From NCBI RefSeq assembly GCF_014269185.2, contig NZ_JABWRZ020000001.1, positions 2,753,001-2,817,000 of the forward strand: a stretch of DNA of 64,000 nt, in the 5' to 3' direction. This DNA is from Pseudomonas oryzicola (lineage in GTDB: Bacteria > Pseudomonadota > Gammaproteobacteria > Pseudomonadales > Pseudomonadaceae). Below the pieces are notes generated by a model. It made no database searches, was not told the DNA's origin, and saw nothing but the letters and a program-made list of their open reading frames with translations. The translations under genes were made by a program, and so were the position numbers. The stretch's first letter is position 1, and the number at the start of each line of letters is the position of its first letter. This document shows, in pieces, positions 44,885 to 57,740 of this stretch.

Positions 44885-45831
44885 GCTGGCTGGTCCTTGC
44901 TTAGCGGGTGCAACTCCCGGAAGCCTCGCGCTTCTTCCACCAGCCAGTCATGCACCGCTCGCGCACCAGGCTGGTTCAAGCCGCCCGGCGGGTAATGCAC
45001 CACGTAGCGTTTGTGGTTGGCAATCGGCACGCCGAACGGCACGATCAGTGCCCCGCGTTCCAGCTCGTCGTTGAGCAGTGTGCGCCGCGCAATCGCCACG
45101 CCAATGCCGGCAATCGCTGCCTCGATGGTCAGGTGGTTACGATTGAACGTGTGCCCGCGTCGCACATCCAGGCCAGCGGCGCCGATGCCCTCCAGGTAGA
45201 ACTCCCATTCGGCATATTCCGAACTGCCGCGCCAGGCGGTGATGTCATGCAGCAGCGGGTAATGCGCCAGGTCTGCCGGCCCGTGCAGCGGCGGGCGGCC
45301 GCGCAGCAGGGTGGGGGAACACACCGGGAAAATCTGCTCGTCCAGCAGTGGCGTCGAGAGCATGCCGGGGTAGCTGCCATCGTTCAGGTCGATGGCCAGG
45401 TCGAAATCACCCAGGGTCAATGCCTGGGCACTGTCCTCGGCCACCAGGCGCAGTTCGATGTCCGGGTAACGCTGCTGGAAACGCGGCAGGCGGGGCGTGA
45501 GCCATTTGGCCAGGAACGACGGGATCGAACGCAGGCGCAAGGTCCCACGGATTTCGCCGGCATCCAGGCGCAACAGTTCGGCCTCGATACTGCCGTAGGC
45601 TTCGGCCACCGTCTGCGCCAGGCGCTGCCCTTCGGCGCTCAGTTCCACGCCGCGCGCCCGACGCAGGAACAACCGATAGCCCAGGCGTTCTTCCAGCTGG
45701 CGCATCTGTTGGCTGACCGCACCGGGGGTGATGTGCAGTTCTTCGGCGCAGCGGGTGAAGGACAAGTGCCGGGCCGCACAGGCAAATACATGCAGCCAGA
45801 CGAACATCTGGCCATTGAGTTGTCGACGCAT
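44878..45831 (-). CDS. LysR-family regulator divergent from L-serine dehydratase
   Basis: 317 aa, GcvA/DsdC-like subgroup. HTH region: [33 protein letters not shown]. The effector domain ends with the subgroup's [26 protein letters not shown] 45831 lies 147 bases from the sdaA start on the other strand, so the pair is likely regulator and target. The 3' end overlaps wcaJ by seven bases in convergent orientation. Confidence 0.92.
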   Translation of the reverse strand: MRRQLNGQMFVWLHVFACAARHLSFTRCAEELHITPGAVSQQMRQLEERLGYRLFLRRARGVELSAEGQRLAQTVAEAYGSIEAELLRLDAGEIRGTLRLRSIPSFLAKWLTPRLPRFQQRYPDIELRLVAEDSAQALTLGDFDLAIDLNDGSYPGMLSTPLLDEQIFPVCSPTLLRGRPPLHGPADLAHYPLLHDITAWRGSSEYAEWEFYLEGIGAAGLDVRRGHTFNRNHLTIEAAIAGIGVAIARRTLLNDELERGALIVPFGVPIANHKRYVVHYPPGGLNQPGARAVHDWLVEEARGFRELHPLSKDQPAQ

Positions 45832-45977
45832 CGTTTAGTACCGCTAAAGCCATGCTTAGGAAGTTTCGTTGGTCATCCATGAGCCAGCGCGGCAGTATCG
45901 CGCAACTTCGCAATACCGCTCAATTTTTTCAGATCACCGTGCTACGGCTACATACCCGGACACGGTCAGGCATTAGC

Positions 45978-47354
45978 ATGGCTATCAGTGTTTTCGACCT
46001 TTTCAAAATCGGCATCGGCCCGTCCAGCTCCCATACCGTCGGCCCGATGCGGGCAGCAGCGACCTTTGCCCAGGCCCTGCGTGAGCAAGGGCTGCTCGAC
46101 CGGGTGCGCCGTGTCGAGGTGCGCCTGTATGGCTCACTGTCGGCCACCGGCGTTGGCCACGCCACCGACCGCGCCTGCCTGCTCGGCCTGATGGGGCAGT
46201 GGCCGGACCGTATCGACCCGGCCACCATCGAGTCGCGCATCGCCCAGGTCATGCAGGCGCAATGCCTGATGCTCGATGGCAGCCACCCGCTGCCGTTCGA
46301 GTACAGCCGTGACCTGCTGCTGCTCGACGAAAACCTGCCTTACCACCCCAACGCCATGAGCCTGGAAGCCCTGGACGGGCAGGCCAGCCTGTTGCGCCAG
46401 ACCTACTACTCGGTGGGCGGTGGCTTTATCGTCGAACAAGCCGATATCGATGCGCCACCAGGCGCAGCGAACGCGGTGCAGCTGCCGTACGAGTTCGATA
46501 GCGCAGCGCAGTTGCTGGCCTTGTGCAAAGCCCATGGTATGAGCGTGGCGCAATTGATGATGGCCAATGAGTGTGCCTGGCGCCCGGAGGGCGAAGTCCG
46601 CGAGGGCCTGCTGCGGATCTGGGCGGCCATGCGTGAATGCGTCGACAACGGCCTGCGCAACGAAGGCATCTTGCCCGGTGGCCTGCAGGTCAAGCGGCGC
46701 GCAGCGCGGTTGCATCGCAGCCTGCAGGAGCTGGGCAAACCCAACGTGATCGGCTCCACCCTCAGTGCCATGGAGTGGGTCAACCTGTTCGCCCTGGCGG
46801 TGAACGAAGAGAACGCCGCCGGCGGGCGCATGGTGACCGCGCCGACCAATGGCGCGGCCGGCATCATCCCGGCGGTATTGCACTATTACATGAAGTTCAA
46901 CCCCGCCGCTGGCGATGCGGATGTGGTGGACTTCCTGCTGGGCGCAGCGGCAGTCGGCATCCTGTGCAAGAAGAACGCGTCGATTTCCGGGGCCGAGGTC
47001 GGTTGCCAGGGCGAGGTGGGCTCAGCCTGTTCGATGGCCGCTGCCGGCCTGGCCCAGGTGCTTGGCGCGACGCCACCGCAACTGGAAAACGCCGCCGAAA
47101 TTGCCCTGGAGCACAACCTTGGCCTGACCTGCGACCCGGTCGGCGGCCTGGTGCAGGTGCCCTGCATCGAGCGCAACGCGATCGCCGCCGTGAAAGCGAT
47201 CAACGCCGTACAGATGGCCTTGCGCGGGGATGGCGAGCATTTCATCTCGCTCGATCGGGTGATCCGCACCATGCGCGATACCGGGGCAGACATGCATGCC
47301 AACTACAAGGAAACCTCGCGCGGCGGTCTGGCTGTTGCGTTCGTGGAGTGTTGA
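45978..47354 (+). CDS. sdaA: L-serine dehydratase (L-serine ammonia-lyase), [4Fe-4S] type
   Basis: 458 aa single-chain enzyme deaminating L-serine to pyruvate. N-terminal beta domain ([22 protein letters not shown] region) and catalytic alpha domain with the cluster cysteines in [20 protein letters not shown] and VQVPCIERN, and the family loop [15 protein letters not shown]. Start ATG 45978 gives the conserved N-terminus; the frame upstream to 45852 is not conserved-looking. Divergent LysR suggests serine- or glycine-responsive control. Confidence 0.95.
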   Translation: MAISVFDLFKIGIGPSSSHTVGPMRAAATFAQALREQGLLDRVRRVEVRLYGSLSATGVGHATDRACLLGLMGQWPDRIDPATIESRIAQVMQAQCLMLDGSHPLPFEYSRDLLLLDENLPYHPNAMSLEALDGQASLLRQTYYSVGGGFIVEQADIDAPPGAANAVQLPYEFDSAAQLLALCKAHGMSVAQLMMANECAWRPEGEVREGLLRIWAAMRECVDNGLRNEGILPGGLQVKRRAARLHRSLQELGKPNVIGSTLSAMEWVNLFALAVNEENAAGGRMVTAPTNGAAGIIPAVLHYYMKFNPAAGDADVVDFLLGAAAVGILCKKNASISGAEVGCQGEVGSACSMAAAGLAQVLGATPPQLENAAEIALEHNLGLTCDPVGGLVQVPCIERNAIAAVKAINAVQMALRGDGEHFISLDRVIRTMRDTGADMHANYKETSRGGLAVAFVEC

Positions 47355-47485
47355 CGCATTCAACGGCAAGAGCGGCCTGGTGTCGCGATAGGGCTGCCGG
47401 GCAGCCCCGAGATGGTTCTGGACACTTGGATCCGGGGCGCTCGCGCCCCTTCGCGACGCAAGGCCGCCCCTACTTCATCAAGCGC
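47355..47485. other. Convergent intergenic spacer with hairpins
   Basis: Contains gggctgc/gcagccc (47391-47407) and GGGGCG/CGCCCC (47434-47449), each a tight GC hairpin, plus a ccgcccctac REP-like end. Placed between convergent sdaA and lipoprotein genes, so it likely ends transcription from both sides. Confidence 0.4.
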
Positions 47486-48163
47486 CTAGCGGGCTTTCTG
47501 TTTCGCTGCCAGGAAGCTCGCGCGCATGTCCTTGGCCCAGCCATCCAGCACCGGCTTCACATCGTTCAGGGTCAGCTTGGTGCTCTTGTTTTCCAGTTCC
47601 TGTCCTGCCCCCTTGCGCACCACCTGGGCCAGCACCTTCTGGCTGGCACCATCGAGGAATGCCGCCTCGACGCCAACATCCACCTGCTGGTCGCGGCCGC
47701 CCATGGCCGTGTTCACACCGGCCGAGATCAACGCGATGGGAATGATCTCGTAGGGCTTGAGGCCTTCGTTGCTGGTGGACACCGCAGTGATCGCAGGACG
47801 CACCACGATGACCCCCGGGCCGGGGCCCTTGGCCAGGGGCACTACGCTGCCCATTTCACGACGCAGGGCCTCATTGAAGTAGCGGGTGATTTCCTGCAGC
47901 GTCTGCGCCGAAATGACCTCCGTCGGCTGTGGCTTGGGGTAGAACTGGCTAGGTTCGATGTACACCTGGCTGTACTGGTTGACGTTGACCTTGGGGTCGA
48001 TCCAGCGCATCACCGGGTCTCCCGACGGGCTCTTGGCTTCTGCCAGGCGGCTGTAGTCCTTGAGGAAGCCGGAGTAGTCCTTGGGGTCCACGCGATTGCT
48101 GGAGCAGGCAGCAACGGCGAGCAATGCGGCGCACAACAGGGTAATGCGAGGCAGTGATTTCAT
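47486..48163 (-). CDS. DUF3313-type outer-membrane lipoprotein
   Basis: 225 aa from ATG 48163 (48172 also possible). A lipoprotein signal with lipobox LAVAAC is clear; Cys20 would be the lipidated residue, followed by SSN, so outer-membrane sorting is expected. YSGFLKDYSRL and the stretch VYIEPSQFYPKPQP resemble the DUF3313 family of small lipoproteins. Conserved in pseudomonads, function unknown. It is convergent to sdaA and downstream of the puuB-like gene. Confidence 0.83.
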   Translation of the reverse strand: MKSLPRITLLCAALLAVAACSSNRVDPKDYSGFLKDYSRLAEAKSPSGDPVMRWIDPKVNVNQYSQVYIEPSQFYPKPQPTEVISAQTLQEITRYFNEALRREMGSVVPLAKGPGPGVIVVRPAITAVSTSNEGLKPYEIIPIALISAGVNTAMGGRDQQVDVGVEAAFLDGASQKVLAQVVRKGAGQELENKSTKLTLNDVKPVLDGWAKDMRASFLAAKQKAR

Positions 48164-48273
48164 GATGAACATGCATCCATGTGGAGTCGGCCAGAACAAC
48201 GCTAGCAGGTGCGCGACAGATGGCCAGTGGCGGAGTTCAATCGGAATGAAAATGGCACACCTGTCGCCGCCGT

Positions 48274-49569
48274 TCAGCCCAGCGCCTCGCGCAAGCGGTA
48301 CCACAACATCCCCAGTGCCAGCAGCGGCGAGCGCAGTGCCTTGCCGCCAGGGAAGGTCAGGTGCGGCACCGCACTGAACACATCCAGCCCGCGGCTATGG
48401 CCGAGCGCAATGCTTTCGGCGAGCAGTCTGGCGGTCCAGTGCGTCACGTTCAGCCCATGCCCGGAATAGCCCTGGGCGTAGTACACGTTGCGCTGCTGGC
48501 TGAGGCGGCCGACCTGGGGAAAGCGGTTGGCGGTGATGCCGATCATGCCGCCCCACTGGTAGTCGATCTGCACGTTGCCCAATTGCGGGAACACCTTGAT
48601 TACCTTGGGCCGCATGTAGGCAGCGATGTCTTTGGGGTCGCGACCGGAATAATGGCAGGCACCGCCGAACAGCAGGCGCCGGTCCGCTGTGAGGCGGTAG
48701 TAGTCCAGGCCGACCTTCTGGTCGCACAACGCCATGTTCTGCGGGATCAGGCGACTGGCCAGCGACTCGGGCAAAGGCTCGGTGGCCACCACGTAACTGC
48801 CGGCGGGTAGCACCTTGCCGCTCAGGCGCGGTTCCAGTTCGTCGAGGTGGGCGTTGCAGCCCAGCACCAGGCTACTCGCCCGCACCTTGCCATGCGGCGT
48901 GTGCAGAACCACCTGGGGGCCGTGCTCGATGCGCAGCACCGGGCTCTGCTCGAAGATGCGCACGCCCAGGCCGTGGGCAGCACGTGCTTCGCCCTGGACC
49001 AGGTCGAGCGGGTGCAGGTGGCCCGAGCCCATGTCGACCAGGCCGCCGGCGTACTGGTCGCTGGCGACGATCTCGTGCAGCTGATCGGCACCGACCAGGC
49101 GGGTTTCCGGGCGGTAGCCGAGGGCGGCCAGGTCCTCCAGCTCATCCTTGAATGCGGCGAACTGGGTGGGTGTATTGGCCAGTTCGCAAAAGCCCCAGCG
49201 CAGGTCGCAGGCAATCCCGTACTGCGCGATGCGGCTGGCCACCAGCGCTACCGAATCGATGCCGGCCTGCTTGAGATAACGCACACCGTCCTGGCCGACA
49301 TGCCGGGCAAAGCCGCTGACATCATGGCCGATGCCGCGGATCAGCTGGCCGCCATTGCGCCCGCTGGCGCCCCAGCCGATGCGCCGGGCTTCCAGCAGTA
49401 CCACCGACAGGCCGCGCTCGGCCAGCTCCAGGGCCGTGTTGACCCCGGTCAGCCCGCCGCCGACCACGCACACGTCGGCTATCAGTTCGCCGTCCAGGCT
49501 AGGGTAGGGCGCCGCATCGCGTGCCGTGGCGGCGTAGTACGAGGCGGCGTGTTGGGTCGTGAAGGACAT
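48274..49569 (-). CDS. puuB: Gamma-glutamylputrescine oxidase-like FAD oxidoreductase
   Basis: 431 aa DAO-family flavoprotein. FAD site VCVVGGGLTGVNTALELAERG at the N-terminus and LLEARRIGWGASGRNGGQL; C-terminal YYAQGYSGHGLNVTHWTARLLAESI is characteristic of the PuuB/OrdL group. It oxidises gamma-glutamyl-polyamine to the aldehyde with peroxide release. Lies 12 bases downstream of the binding-protein gene and near the gamma-glutamylpolyamine synthetase, consistent with a polyamine catabolic operon. Confidence 0.9.
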   Translation of the reverse strand: MSFTTQHAASYYAATARDAAPYPSLDGELIADVCVVGGGLTGVNTALELAERGLSVVLLEARRIGWGASGRNGGQLIRGIGHDVSGFARHVGQDGVRYLKQAGIDSVALVASRIAQYGIACDLRWGFCELANTPTQFAAFKDELEDLAALGYRPETRLVGADQLHEIVASDQYAGGLVDMGSGHLHPLDLVQGEARAAHGLGVRIFEQSPVLRIEHGPQVVLHTPHGKVRASSLVLGCNAHLDELEPRLSGKVLPAGSYVVATEPLPESLASRLIPQNMALCDQKVGLDYYRLTADRRLLFGGACHYSGRDPKDIAAYMRPKVIKVFPQLGNVQIDYQWGGMIGITANRFPQVGRLSQQRNVYYAQGYSGHGLNVTHWTARLLAESIALGHSRGLDVFSAVPHLTFPGGKALRSPLLALGMLWYRLREALG

Positions 49570-49581
49570 GGGGTTCTCGGC

Positions 49582-52120
<2,539 letters not shown>

Positions 52121-52271
52121 ACAGACCTCTTGGTTGGGTTTCAGTGGGGGAGCGGGTTTGCGGCAAAACCCGTTACCAGGTTTCGAAGGCGTTGCGCTTC
52201 CCAGTTGACGCACTGGAGACTATCTTGGTCGCAGCCCTGTGGCCGATCTATCCACTTTACTCCGGCAATGA
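52121..52271. promoter_or_regulatory. Divergent promoter region with hairpin, puuA/araC
   Basis: 151 bases between the divergent genes. CGGGTTTG-CGG-CAAAACCCG (52153-52172) forms a hairpin in the puuA leader. The AT-rich part (52210-52265) should contain the promoters. No operator could be assigned. Confidence 0.35.
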
Positions 52272-53201
52272 ATGCACCAGAAGAGTGCACTAGGACCGCG
52301 CGTGACAACCGCCAATGCCCTGCAAGTCCAGGCCTTCCATACCACCGACGTCACCGAACAAGTGCGTGCCACCCCGGCATGGCAGCAGCAGTACCGGCAG
52401 ATGTCCCCCGGGCATTTCAGCGGTGAGCTGCGTTGCCTGGGGCTGGAGGGGGTGGAGGTGTACGAGGAGCGCTTGAATACCCGGGTAGAGCAATTCTTCC
52501 GTGCACCAAGCGGTTCGCTGGCGTTCTGCTTCGACCGCAGCGAGAACAGCCTCTATCTGCTGAACGAACAGAGCCGCAACATCTGGATCACGCCGGAGAA
52601 CTACGAGGAAGTGGCGGTGGTGTTCGACCAGGCGTTCCTGGCCGGTCATGGCCTGGACCCGCAGCGCCTCGAAGGGTTGTTCATGGTGCCGTTGGGCAGC
52701 GGCCAGAATGCGCTGTTCGGCAGTTGGCTGAGTGCCACGCTGACCCGCCTGGGCGAGGCCGATTGCCCACTGCAGGGGCAGGCCCTGGCGGAACAGCTGC
52801 TGGATGACTGCCTGTTCATCCTCGACAACGCCTGCCAACGCTTGCAGGGCGTGGCCCTGGGGCGGCGAGACGAGGAACGGGCGATCATGCGGCGGGTCAG
52901 TGAGTGGGCGGCCGACTGCCCGGAAGAGACCCTGAACCTGGTGGAGCTTGCGGCGGTTGCCGGGGTTTCCCTACGTCAGTTGCAGCAAGCGTTCAAGGCA
53001 TTTACCGGCATGCCACCGGCGCACTGGTTGCGCTTGCGTCGGCTCAACGGTGCGCGGCGCGATCTGTTGCGCAACGGTAGAGTGACGGTGGCCGAGGTGG
53101 CGATGCGCTGGTCATTCTGGCATTTGGGAAGGTTTTCAGAGAGTTACCGGCAGTTGTTCAAGGAGTTTCCCAGCGAGACATTGAGGCGGGGCAGGGGTTG
53201 A
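52272..53201 (+). CDS. AraC-family transcription regulator of the polyamine block
   Basis: 309 aa from ATG 52272; GTG 52302 (VTTANALQ) is an alternative start. N-terminal sensor region of about 190 residues (FSGELRCLGLEGVEVYEERL); C-terminal AraC DNA-binding domain with both HTH motifs: LVELAAVAGVSLRQLQQAFK and VTVAEVAMRWSFWHLGRFSE. Located divergent from puuA, so likely an activator of the synthetase/oxidase genes. Similar in outline to EutR-type regulators. Confidence 0.9.
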   Translation: MHQKSALGPRVTTANALQVQAFHTTDVTEQVRATPAWQQQYRQMSPGHFSGELRCLGLEGVEVYEERLNTRVEQFFRAPSGSLAFCFDRSENSLYLLNEQSRNIWITPENYEEVAVVFDQAFLAGHGLDPQRLEGLFMVPLGSGQNALFGSWLSATLTRLGEADCPLQGQALAEQLLDDCLFILDNACQRLQGVALGRRDEERAIMRRVSEWAADCPEETLNLVELAAVAGVSLRQLQQAFKAFTGMPPAHWLRLRRLNGARRDLLRNGRVTVAEVAMRWSFWHLGRFSESYRQLFKEFPSETLRRGRG

Positions 53202-53305
53202 GCAGGCGCTAGCGGCCTCGTCGCAGGCTGGCCCAGGCAACACTGAAGCCAGCATTTCAGCTAAAAAATTGTTATCGTGCCGCCCTGATTTCCCCCGAGG
53301 TGCCG

Positions 53306-55216
53306 ATGTTCTACCTGCCTTTGTCCAGCGACCAGGCCGACCGCCTCGCCAGCGAGCCCCATCCCGGGTTCTTCAGCACCGCCAGCCTGCTCGAAGCCGC
53401 GACGGTGCTTTTCGTGCAGAACCTGCCACGCCAGCCCAACAACGCCTCGGCGGATGCGCAGGAGCGCCGTTTCGCTGAAATCGTGCGTATTGCCAACGAG
53501 GTCGAGAATGCCGCGCCCGGGCGTTTCCAGGGCCAGGTAGCGCAACACTTCGACCGTGAAGCCTTCGCGATGGGCCTGGGCATGCTCGGCGAGAACGGTA
53601 TCGCACTGTTGTCCAGCGAGGTGCCGTACCAGGCCGACGAACTGCTGGATGCCGAAGGCCAGTGGAACTTCCAGTTCGCCGACAGCTACCGCCAGCGCGC
53701 AACGCCGCTGCACCCGGTGTCCCTGCCGTCGCTGGCCAGCGACCTGATGCTCAGCGACCAGCAGAACCGGCTGTTGCGCGAGTTTCTCAGTGGGATCGAC
53801 GAATCGGTGGCCGTGCAGGGCTTCGCCGGTACCGGCAAGACCTTCCTGATTCATCAGTTCGCCCGCCTGCTCGACCCCCAGCGCACGCTGTTGCTGGCAT
53901 TGACCGAAGGCCAGTTGCGGGCCTTGCAGGCGCGCGTCAAGGACGCCGCGGCCTATAAGGCGCTGACCTTCGGCCAGTTGGCTGACGAACTGCTCAACCG
54001 TGACCTCACCAGCAACGGTTGGCGCCTGCGCGACCCGTATCGCACCAAACTGTCGTGGCGCCCGCAGGATGCGCAGGTGGTCCGCTGGCTGGGCATCCCC
54101 GACATCGGCCCGCTGGCTGCCCGTGAGGTGGTGGCCTTGTGCATTCGTGCCGTGCGCAGCTTCTGCCACAGCGCCGATAGCCAACTGCAACTGCACCATC
54201 TGCCGTGGGCCGGGCCGGGGACCACGCCGCTGGATCAGGAGGTGCTGCTGGAAAAGGCACGGTTGTACTGGCAGGAGCTGATTCGCCCGTCAGCCCGGGA
54301 AATCCAGTTGCCGGTACGCGACTATCACCGGGTCAAACTGCTGTCACTGACCACTGACGTGATCGACAGCCGCTACACCCATGTCATCGTCGACGAGGCC
54401 CACGAGCTGTCGGCACCGATGCTCGCCGTGCTCGACCGTAGCCCGCAGTCGATCATTGCCCTGGGTGACGAGCTGCAGAACCTCAACGGCCTCAGTCCGC
54501 ACCATGGCAGTTTCATTCGCCAGCGCTGCATCGACCGCTCACTGCGGGCCGGACCGGCCATGGACAACGTGCTCAACCCATTGATCCAGGCCCACCCGGC
54601 GGCGATCCAGGGGGCGTTCAGTGGCAGCGCCGAGCATTACACCCGGGTCAGCTTTTTCGATACGGTCAGCGTGCCTGAACAGCCCACCGCGCTGATCGTC
54701 GACGACGAATGGGGCTTGTTCGGCTGGTTCCAGCGCCTGACTCACCTGGGCGTGCCGTTCGTGCTGCTGAAAAGCGCGCGCAAGGACTTCGAACTGTTCG
54801 TCGAGGACTGCATCGAGCTGTATCGCCATGGTACCCGGCCACGTCACCCGATGCTGTTCCGTTATGCCAGTTGGCAGGCGCTGGAGCAGGACAAGGGCGA
54901 TGACAAGGCGTTCGTTGCCGTGGCCAACATGCTGCGCAAGGGCTACACGCCGGAACACTTTGCCAGGGCCAAGAGCCGTTACCGCTGGGACAAGGCGCCC
55001 AAGCTGTTCCTCGGGCGGGTGCGGGATGTGAAGAACATGGAGTTCGCCCGGGTGATGGTGTCGCCGGAGCTGATGGTAGCGCCGCAGGTGGCCGGTAACC
55101 GCAACGAGCGCGCGCGGATGCTGGCAGGGTTGTACACCGCCTGTTCGCGGGCGCGGCATGAACTGATCGTGCCGGGGGGCATGCTGGACTGGGTCAAGGA
55201 CCAGGTTCGGGATTGA
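53306..55216 (+). CDS. Solitary SF1-like P-loop ATPase/helicase-related protein
   Basis: 636 aa. Residues 1-150 form an unassigned N-terminal domain. Walker A GFAGTGKTFLIHQ is at about 172-184 and Walker B VIVDEAHEL at about 358; DELQNLNGLS follows and resembles a UvrD-like motif III. A C-terminal segment (NMEFARVMVSP..ARMLAGLYTACSRARHELIV) matches the UvrD/Rep-type motifs V-VI. So it is a superfamily 1 helicase-fold ATPase with a non-standard N-terminus. Start ATG 53306 with CGAGG upstream; GTG 53300 is possible. No partner gene adjacent; role (DNA repair or RNA) unknown. Confidence 0.72.
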   Translation: MFYLPLSSDQADRLASEPHPGFFSTASLLEAATVLFVQNLPRQPNNASADAQERRFAEIVRIANEVENAAPGRFQGQVAQHFDREAFAMGLGMLGENGIALLSSEVPYQADELLDAEGQWNFQFADSYRQRATPLHPVSLPSLASDLMLSDQQNRLLREFLSGIDESVAVQGFAGTGKTFLIHQFARLLDPQRTLLLALTEGQLRALQARVKDAAAYKALTFGQLADELLNRDLTSNGWRLRDPYRTKLSWRPQDAQVVRWLGIPDIGPLAAREVVALCIRAVRSFCHSADSQLQLHHLPWAGPGTTPLDQEVLLEKARLYWQELIRPSAREIQLPVRDYHRVKLLSLTTDVIDSRYTHVIVDEAHELSAPMLAVLDRSPQSIIALGDELQNLNGLSPHHGSFIRQRCIDRSLRAGPAMDNVLNPLIQAHPAAIQGAFSGSAEHYTRVSFFDTVSVPEQPTALIVDDEWGLFGWFQRLTHLGVPFVLLKSARKDFELFVEDCIELYRHGTRPRHPMLFRYASWQALEQDKGDDKAFVAVANMLRKGYTPEHFARAKSRYRWDKAPKLFLGRVRDVKNMEFARVMVSPELMVAPQVAGNRNERARMLAGLYTACSRARHELIVPGGMLDWVKDQVRD

Positions 55217-55221
55217 AGCCG

Positions 55222-55245
55222 ATGGGGGCTGCGCTGCAGCCCCAT
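55222..55245. terminator. Bidirectional hairpin between convergent genes
   Basis: ATGGGGgCTGC / GCAGCCCCAT with a short loop, lying between the stops of the ATPase gene and the succinate-semialdehyde dehydrogenase gene. No U run on either side, so termination may be weak. Confidence 0.45.
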
Positions 55246-55254
55246 GCTCATGAA

Positions 55255-56640
55255 TCAGTTACGATCCAGCCAAACCGTCTGCGCATTGGTGAACTCACGC
55301 ACACCAAAGTGCGACAGCTCGCGCCCGAAACCGCTCTTCTTCACCCCGCCGAACGCCACCCGGGGGTCAGAGGCGCAATAGCCGTTGATGAACACGCCAC
55401 CGGTATCCAGCGCTGCAGTCATGCGCTCGGCCAGCGCGTAGTCGGCAGTGTAGATGGTCGAGGCCAGGCCGAATTCGCTGTCGTTGGCCAGTTCCACCGC
55501 ATGCTCCGCGTCACGTGCACTGATGATCGCCGCCACCGGCCCGAACAGCTCCTGCTTGAATGCGGTCATGTCAGGGGTGACGTTGGCGAGCACAGTCGGC
55601 GCATAGAAGTTGGCCACGCCATCGACCTTATGGCCGCCCAGCAACAGGGTGGCGCCTTCGGCGAGGGTCGCCTGAACCTGGCCATCCAGCTCGTCACGCA
55701 GGTCGTAGCGTGCCATCGGGCCGATGTAGGTGTCGTCTTCGAGCGGGTTGCCGACTTTCAGCGCGCGGGTGGCCTCGACGAACTTGCGGGTAAATGCCTC
55801 GACAATGCTTTCTTCCACGATCAGGCGCTTGGCCGCCGCGCAGACCTGGCCGGTGTTCTGGTAGCGGCCGATCACAGCCGCCTTCACGGCGGCATCCAGG
55901 TCGGCGTCGGCCAACACGATGAACGGGTCGGAGCCGCCCAGTTCCAGCACGCACTTCTTCAGCGCCGCGCCGGCCTGCGCACCGATCGCCATGCCGGCCC
56001 GCACGCTGCCGGTGAGGGTGACGGCGGCGATGCGCGGGTCGTTGATGGCGCGGGTGACGCCGTCCGGAGTCACGTTCAACACCTCGAACACGCCTGCCGG
56101 CAAGCCGGCGTCCTTGAACAGCTCGCCCAGCAGGTAAGCGCTGCCCATCACGTTCGGGGCGTGTTTGAGCACGTAGGTATTGCCGGCCAGGATCGCCGGC
56201 ACGGCGCCGCGCAGTACCTGCCATACCGGGAAGTTCCACGGCATCACCGCCAGGATCGGGCCCAGCGGACGGTATTCGATGCGGGCCTTTTCCACCTGGG
56301 TCGGCTCGGCAGCGAGCATTGCCGGGCCGTGTTCGGCATACCAGCGGCACAGGCCGACGCATTTGCTGACCTCGCCACGGGCCTGGGCGACCGGCTTGCC
56401 GATTTCGCGGCTGATCATCTGCGCGAAGGCTTCAGCCTTGGCTTCGAGGGTGCTGGCCAAGGCCAGCAAGTACTCGCTGCGCTGACCCAGCGACACCTGG
56501 CGCCACTGGCGGAAGCCAACCTTGGCACGTTGCAACGCCGCTTCCAGTGCGGCGTCGCTATCGAACGGATAGGCGCCGATCTGCTCGCCGCTGTAAGGGT
56601 CGAGGGAGATGGCGTGGGTCAGGCTGCTGATCGCGCTCAT
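55255..56640 (-). CDS. sad: NAD(P)-dependent succinate-semialdehyde dehydrogenase
   Basis: 461 aa aldehyde dehydrogenase of the Sad/YneI group, oxidising succinate semialdehyde (end of the polyamine/GABA route) to succinate. ALDH motifs: VMPWNFPVWQVLRGAVPAI, LTGSVRAG, catalytic Glu in LELGGSDPFIV and nucleophile Cys in NTGQVCAAAKR, plus GVFINGYCASDPRVAFGGVKKSG. Adjacent divergent LysR gene mirrors the yneI-yneJ (sad-ptrR) arrangement of E. coli. Confidence 0.92.
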   Translation of the reverse strand: MSAISSLTHAISLDPYSGEQIGAYPFDSDAALEAALQRAKVGFRQWRQVSLGQRSEYLLALASTLEAKAEAFAQMISREIGKPVAQARGEVSKCVGLCRWYAEHGPAMLAAEPTQVEKARIEYRPLGPILAVMPWNFPVWQVLRGAVPAILAGNTYVLKHAPNVMGSAYLLGELFKDAGLPAGVFEVLNVTPDGVTRAINDPRIAAVTLTGSVRAGMAIGAQAGAALKKCVLELGGSDPFIVLADADLDAAVKAAVIGRYQNTGQVCAAAKRLIVEESIVEAFTRKFVEATRALKVGNPLEDDTYIGPMARYDLRDELDGQVQATLAEGATLLLGGHKVDGVANFYAPTVLANVTPDMTAFKQELFGPVAAIISARDAEHAVELANDSEFGLASTIYTADYALAERMTAALDTGGVFINGYCASDPRVAFGGVKKSGFGRELSHFGVREFTNAQTVWLDRN

Positions 56641-56747
56641 GGCGGGACACTCTCGTTGTCATTGATCCGAGACGCCAGACTAGTGGGCTAGGGCTTTAAT
56701 GAAAACTGAATAATAATGAGCGAAACATTCACGTTTGGAGAAAGGCT

Positions 56748-57614
56748 GTGGACCTGGTGCAACTGGAAATCTTCAAGGCCGTGGCAGAGCAGGGCAGCAT
56801 CAGTGCCGCCGCGCAGCACATCCATCGGGTGCCGTCGAACCTGACCACGCGCATCAAGCAACTTGAGGAAGACCTTGGTGTGGCACTGTTCATTCGCGAG
56901 AAGAGCCGCCTGCGGCTGTCACCGGCAGGCTGGAACTTCCTCGAATACACCCGGCGTATCCTCGATCTGGTCCACGAGGCGCGACTGACGGTGGCCGGTG
57001 AAGATCCGCAAGGCACCTTCTCCCTGGGGTCGCTGGAAAGCACGGCGGCGGTGCGCATCCCGGCCTTGCTGGCGGCGTACAACCAACGCTATCCCAAGGT
57101 CGACCTGGACCTGTCTACCGGGCCATCCGGGACCATGCTCGAGGGCGTGCTGTCCGGGCGCCTGGTGGCGGCGTTCGTCGATGGGCCGGTACTGCACCCG
57201 ACGCTGGAAGGTATACCGGTATTCGAGGAAGAGATGATGGTCATCGCGCCACTCAACCATGCTCCGGTGACCCGTGCCCAGGACGTCAACGGGGAAAATA
57301 TCTACGCTTTCCGCGCCAACTGTTCGTACCGCCACCACTTCGAGAACTGGTTCGTCCAGGACCAGGCAGTGCCGGGCAAGATCCACGAAATGGAGTCGTA
57401 CCACGGCATGTTGGCCTGTGTCAGTGCTGGTGCCGGCCTGGCCATGATGCCGCGCAGCATGCTCGACAACATGCCCGGTTGCAGCACAGTCAGCGCCTTC
57501 CCGATGTCGGAGGACTTCCGCTACCTGAAAACCTGGCTGGTGTGGCGACGGGGCACGGTGTCGCGCAGCTTGAGCATGTTCGTGAAATTGCTCGAAGAAC
57601 GACGCGCAAGCTGA
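56748..57614 (+). CDS. PtrR/YneJ-like LysR regulator
   Basis: 288 aa from GTG 56748 (GGAGAAAGGCT upstream). HTH region: [35 protein letters not shown], where VPSNLT (instead of the usual QPALS) is a feature of the YneJ group. Effector domain with [21 protein letters not shown]. It lies 107 bases from and divergent to sad, so control of succinate semialdehyde or putrescine catabolism is likely. Confidence 0.9.
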   Translation: MDLVQLEIFKAVAEQGSISAAAQHIHRVPSNLTTRIKQLEEDLGVALFIREKSRLRLSPAGWNFLEYTRRILDLVHEARLTVAGEDPQGTFSLGSLESTAAVRIPALLAAYNQRYPKVDLDLSTGPSGTMLEGVLSGRLVAAFVDGPVLHPTLEGIPVFEEEMMVIAPLNHAPVTRAQDVNGENIYAFRANCSYRHHFENWFVQDQAVPGKIHEMESYHGMLACVSAGAGLAMMPRSMLDNMPGCSTVSAFPMSEDFRYLKTWLVWRRGTVSRSLSMFVKLLEERRAS

Positions 57615-57740
57615 TGTTCAGGCTGACAAAGCTGGTTTGTTAAAGCGAATTTCATCCAGGCGACCATGCGTCTGCACGAACACTGTTCCGCCGGAAGGAT
57701 CAGATAATAGGTAAGCCATCCTCGAACGGAGGGTCGTACC

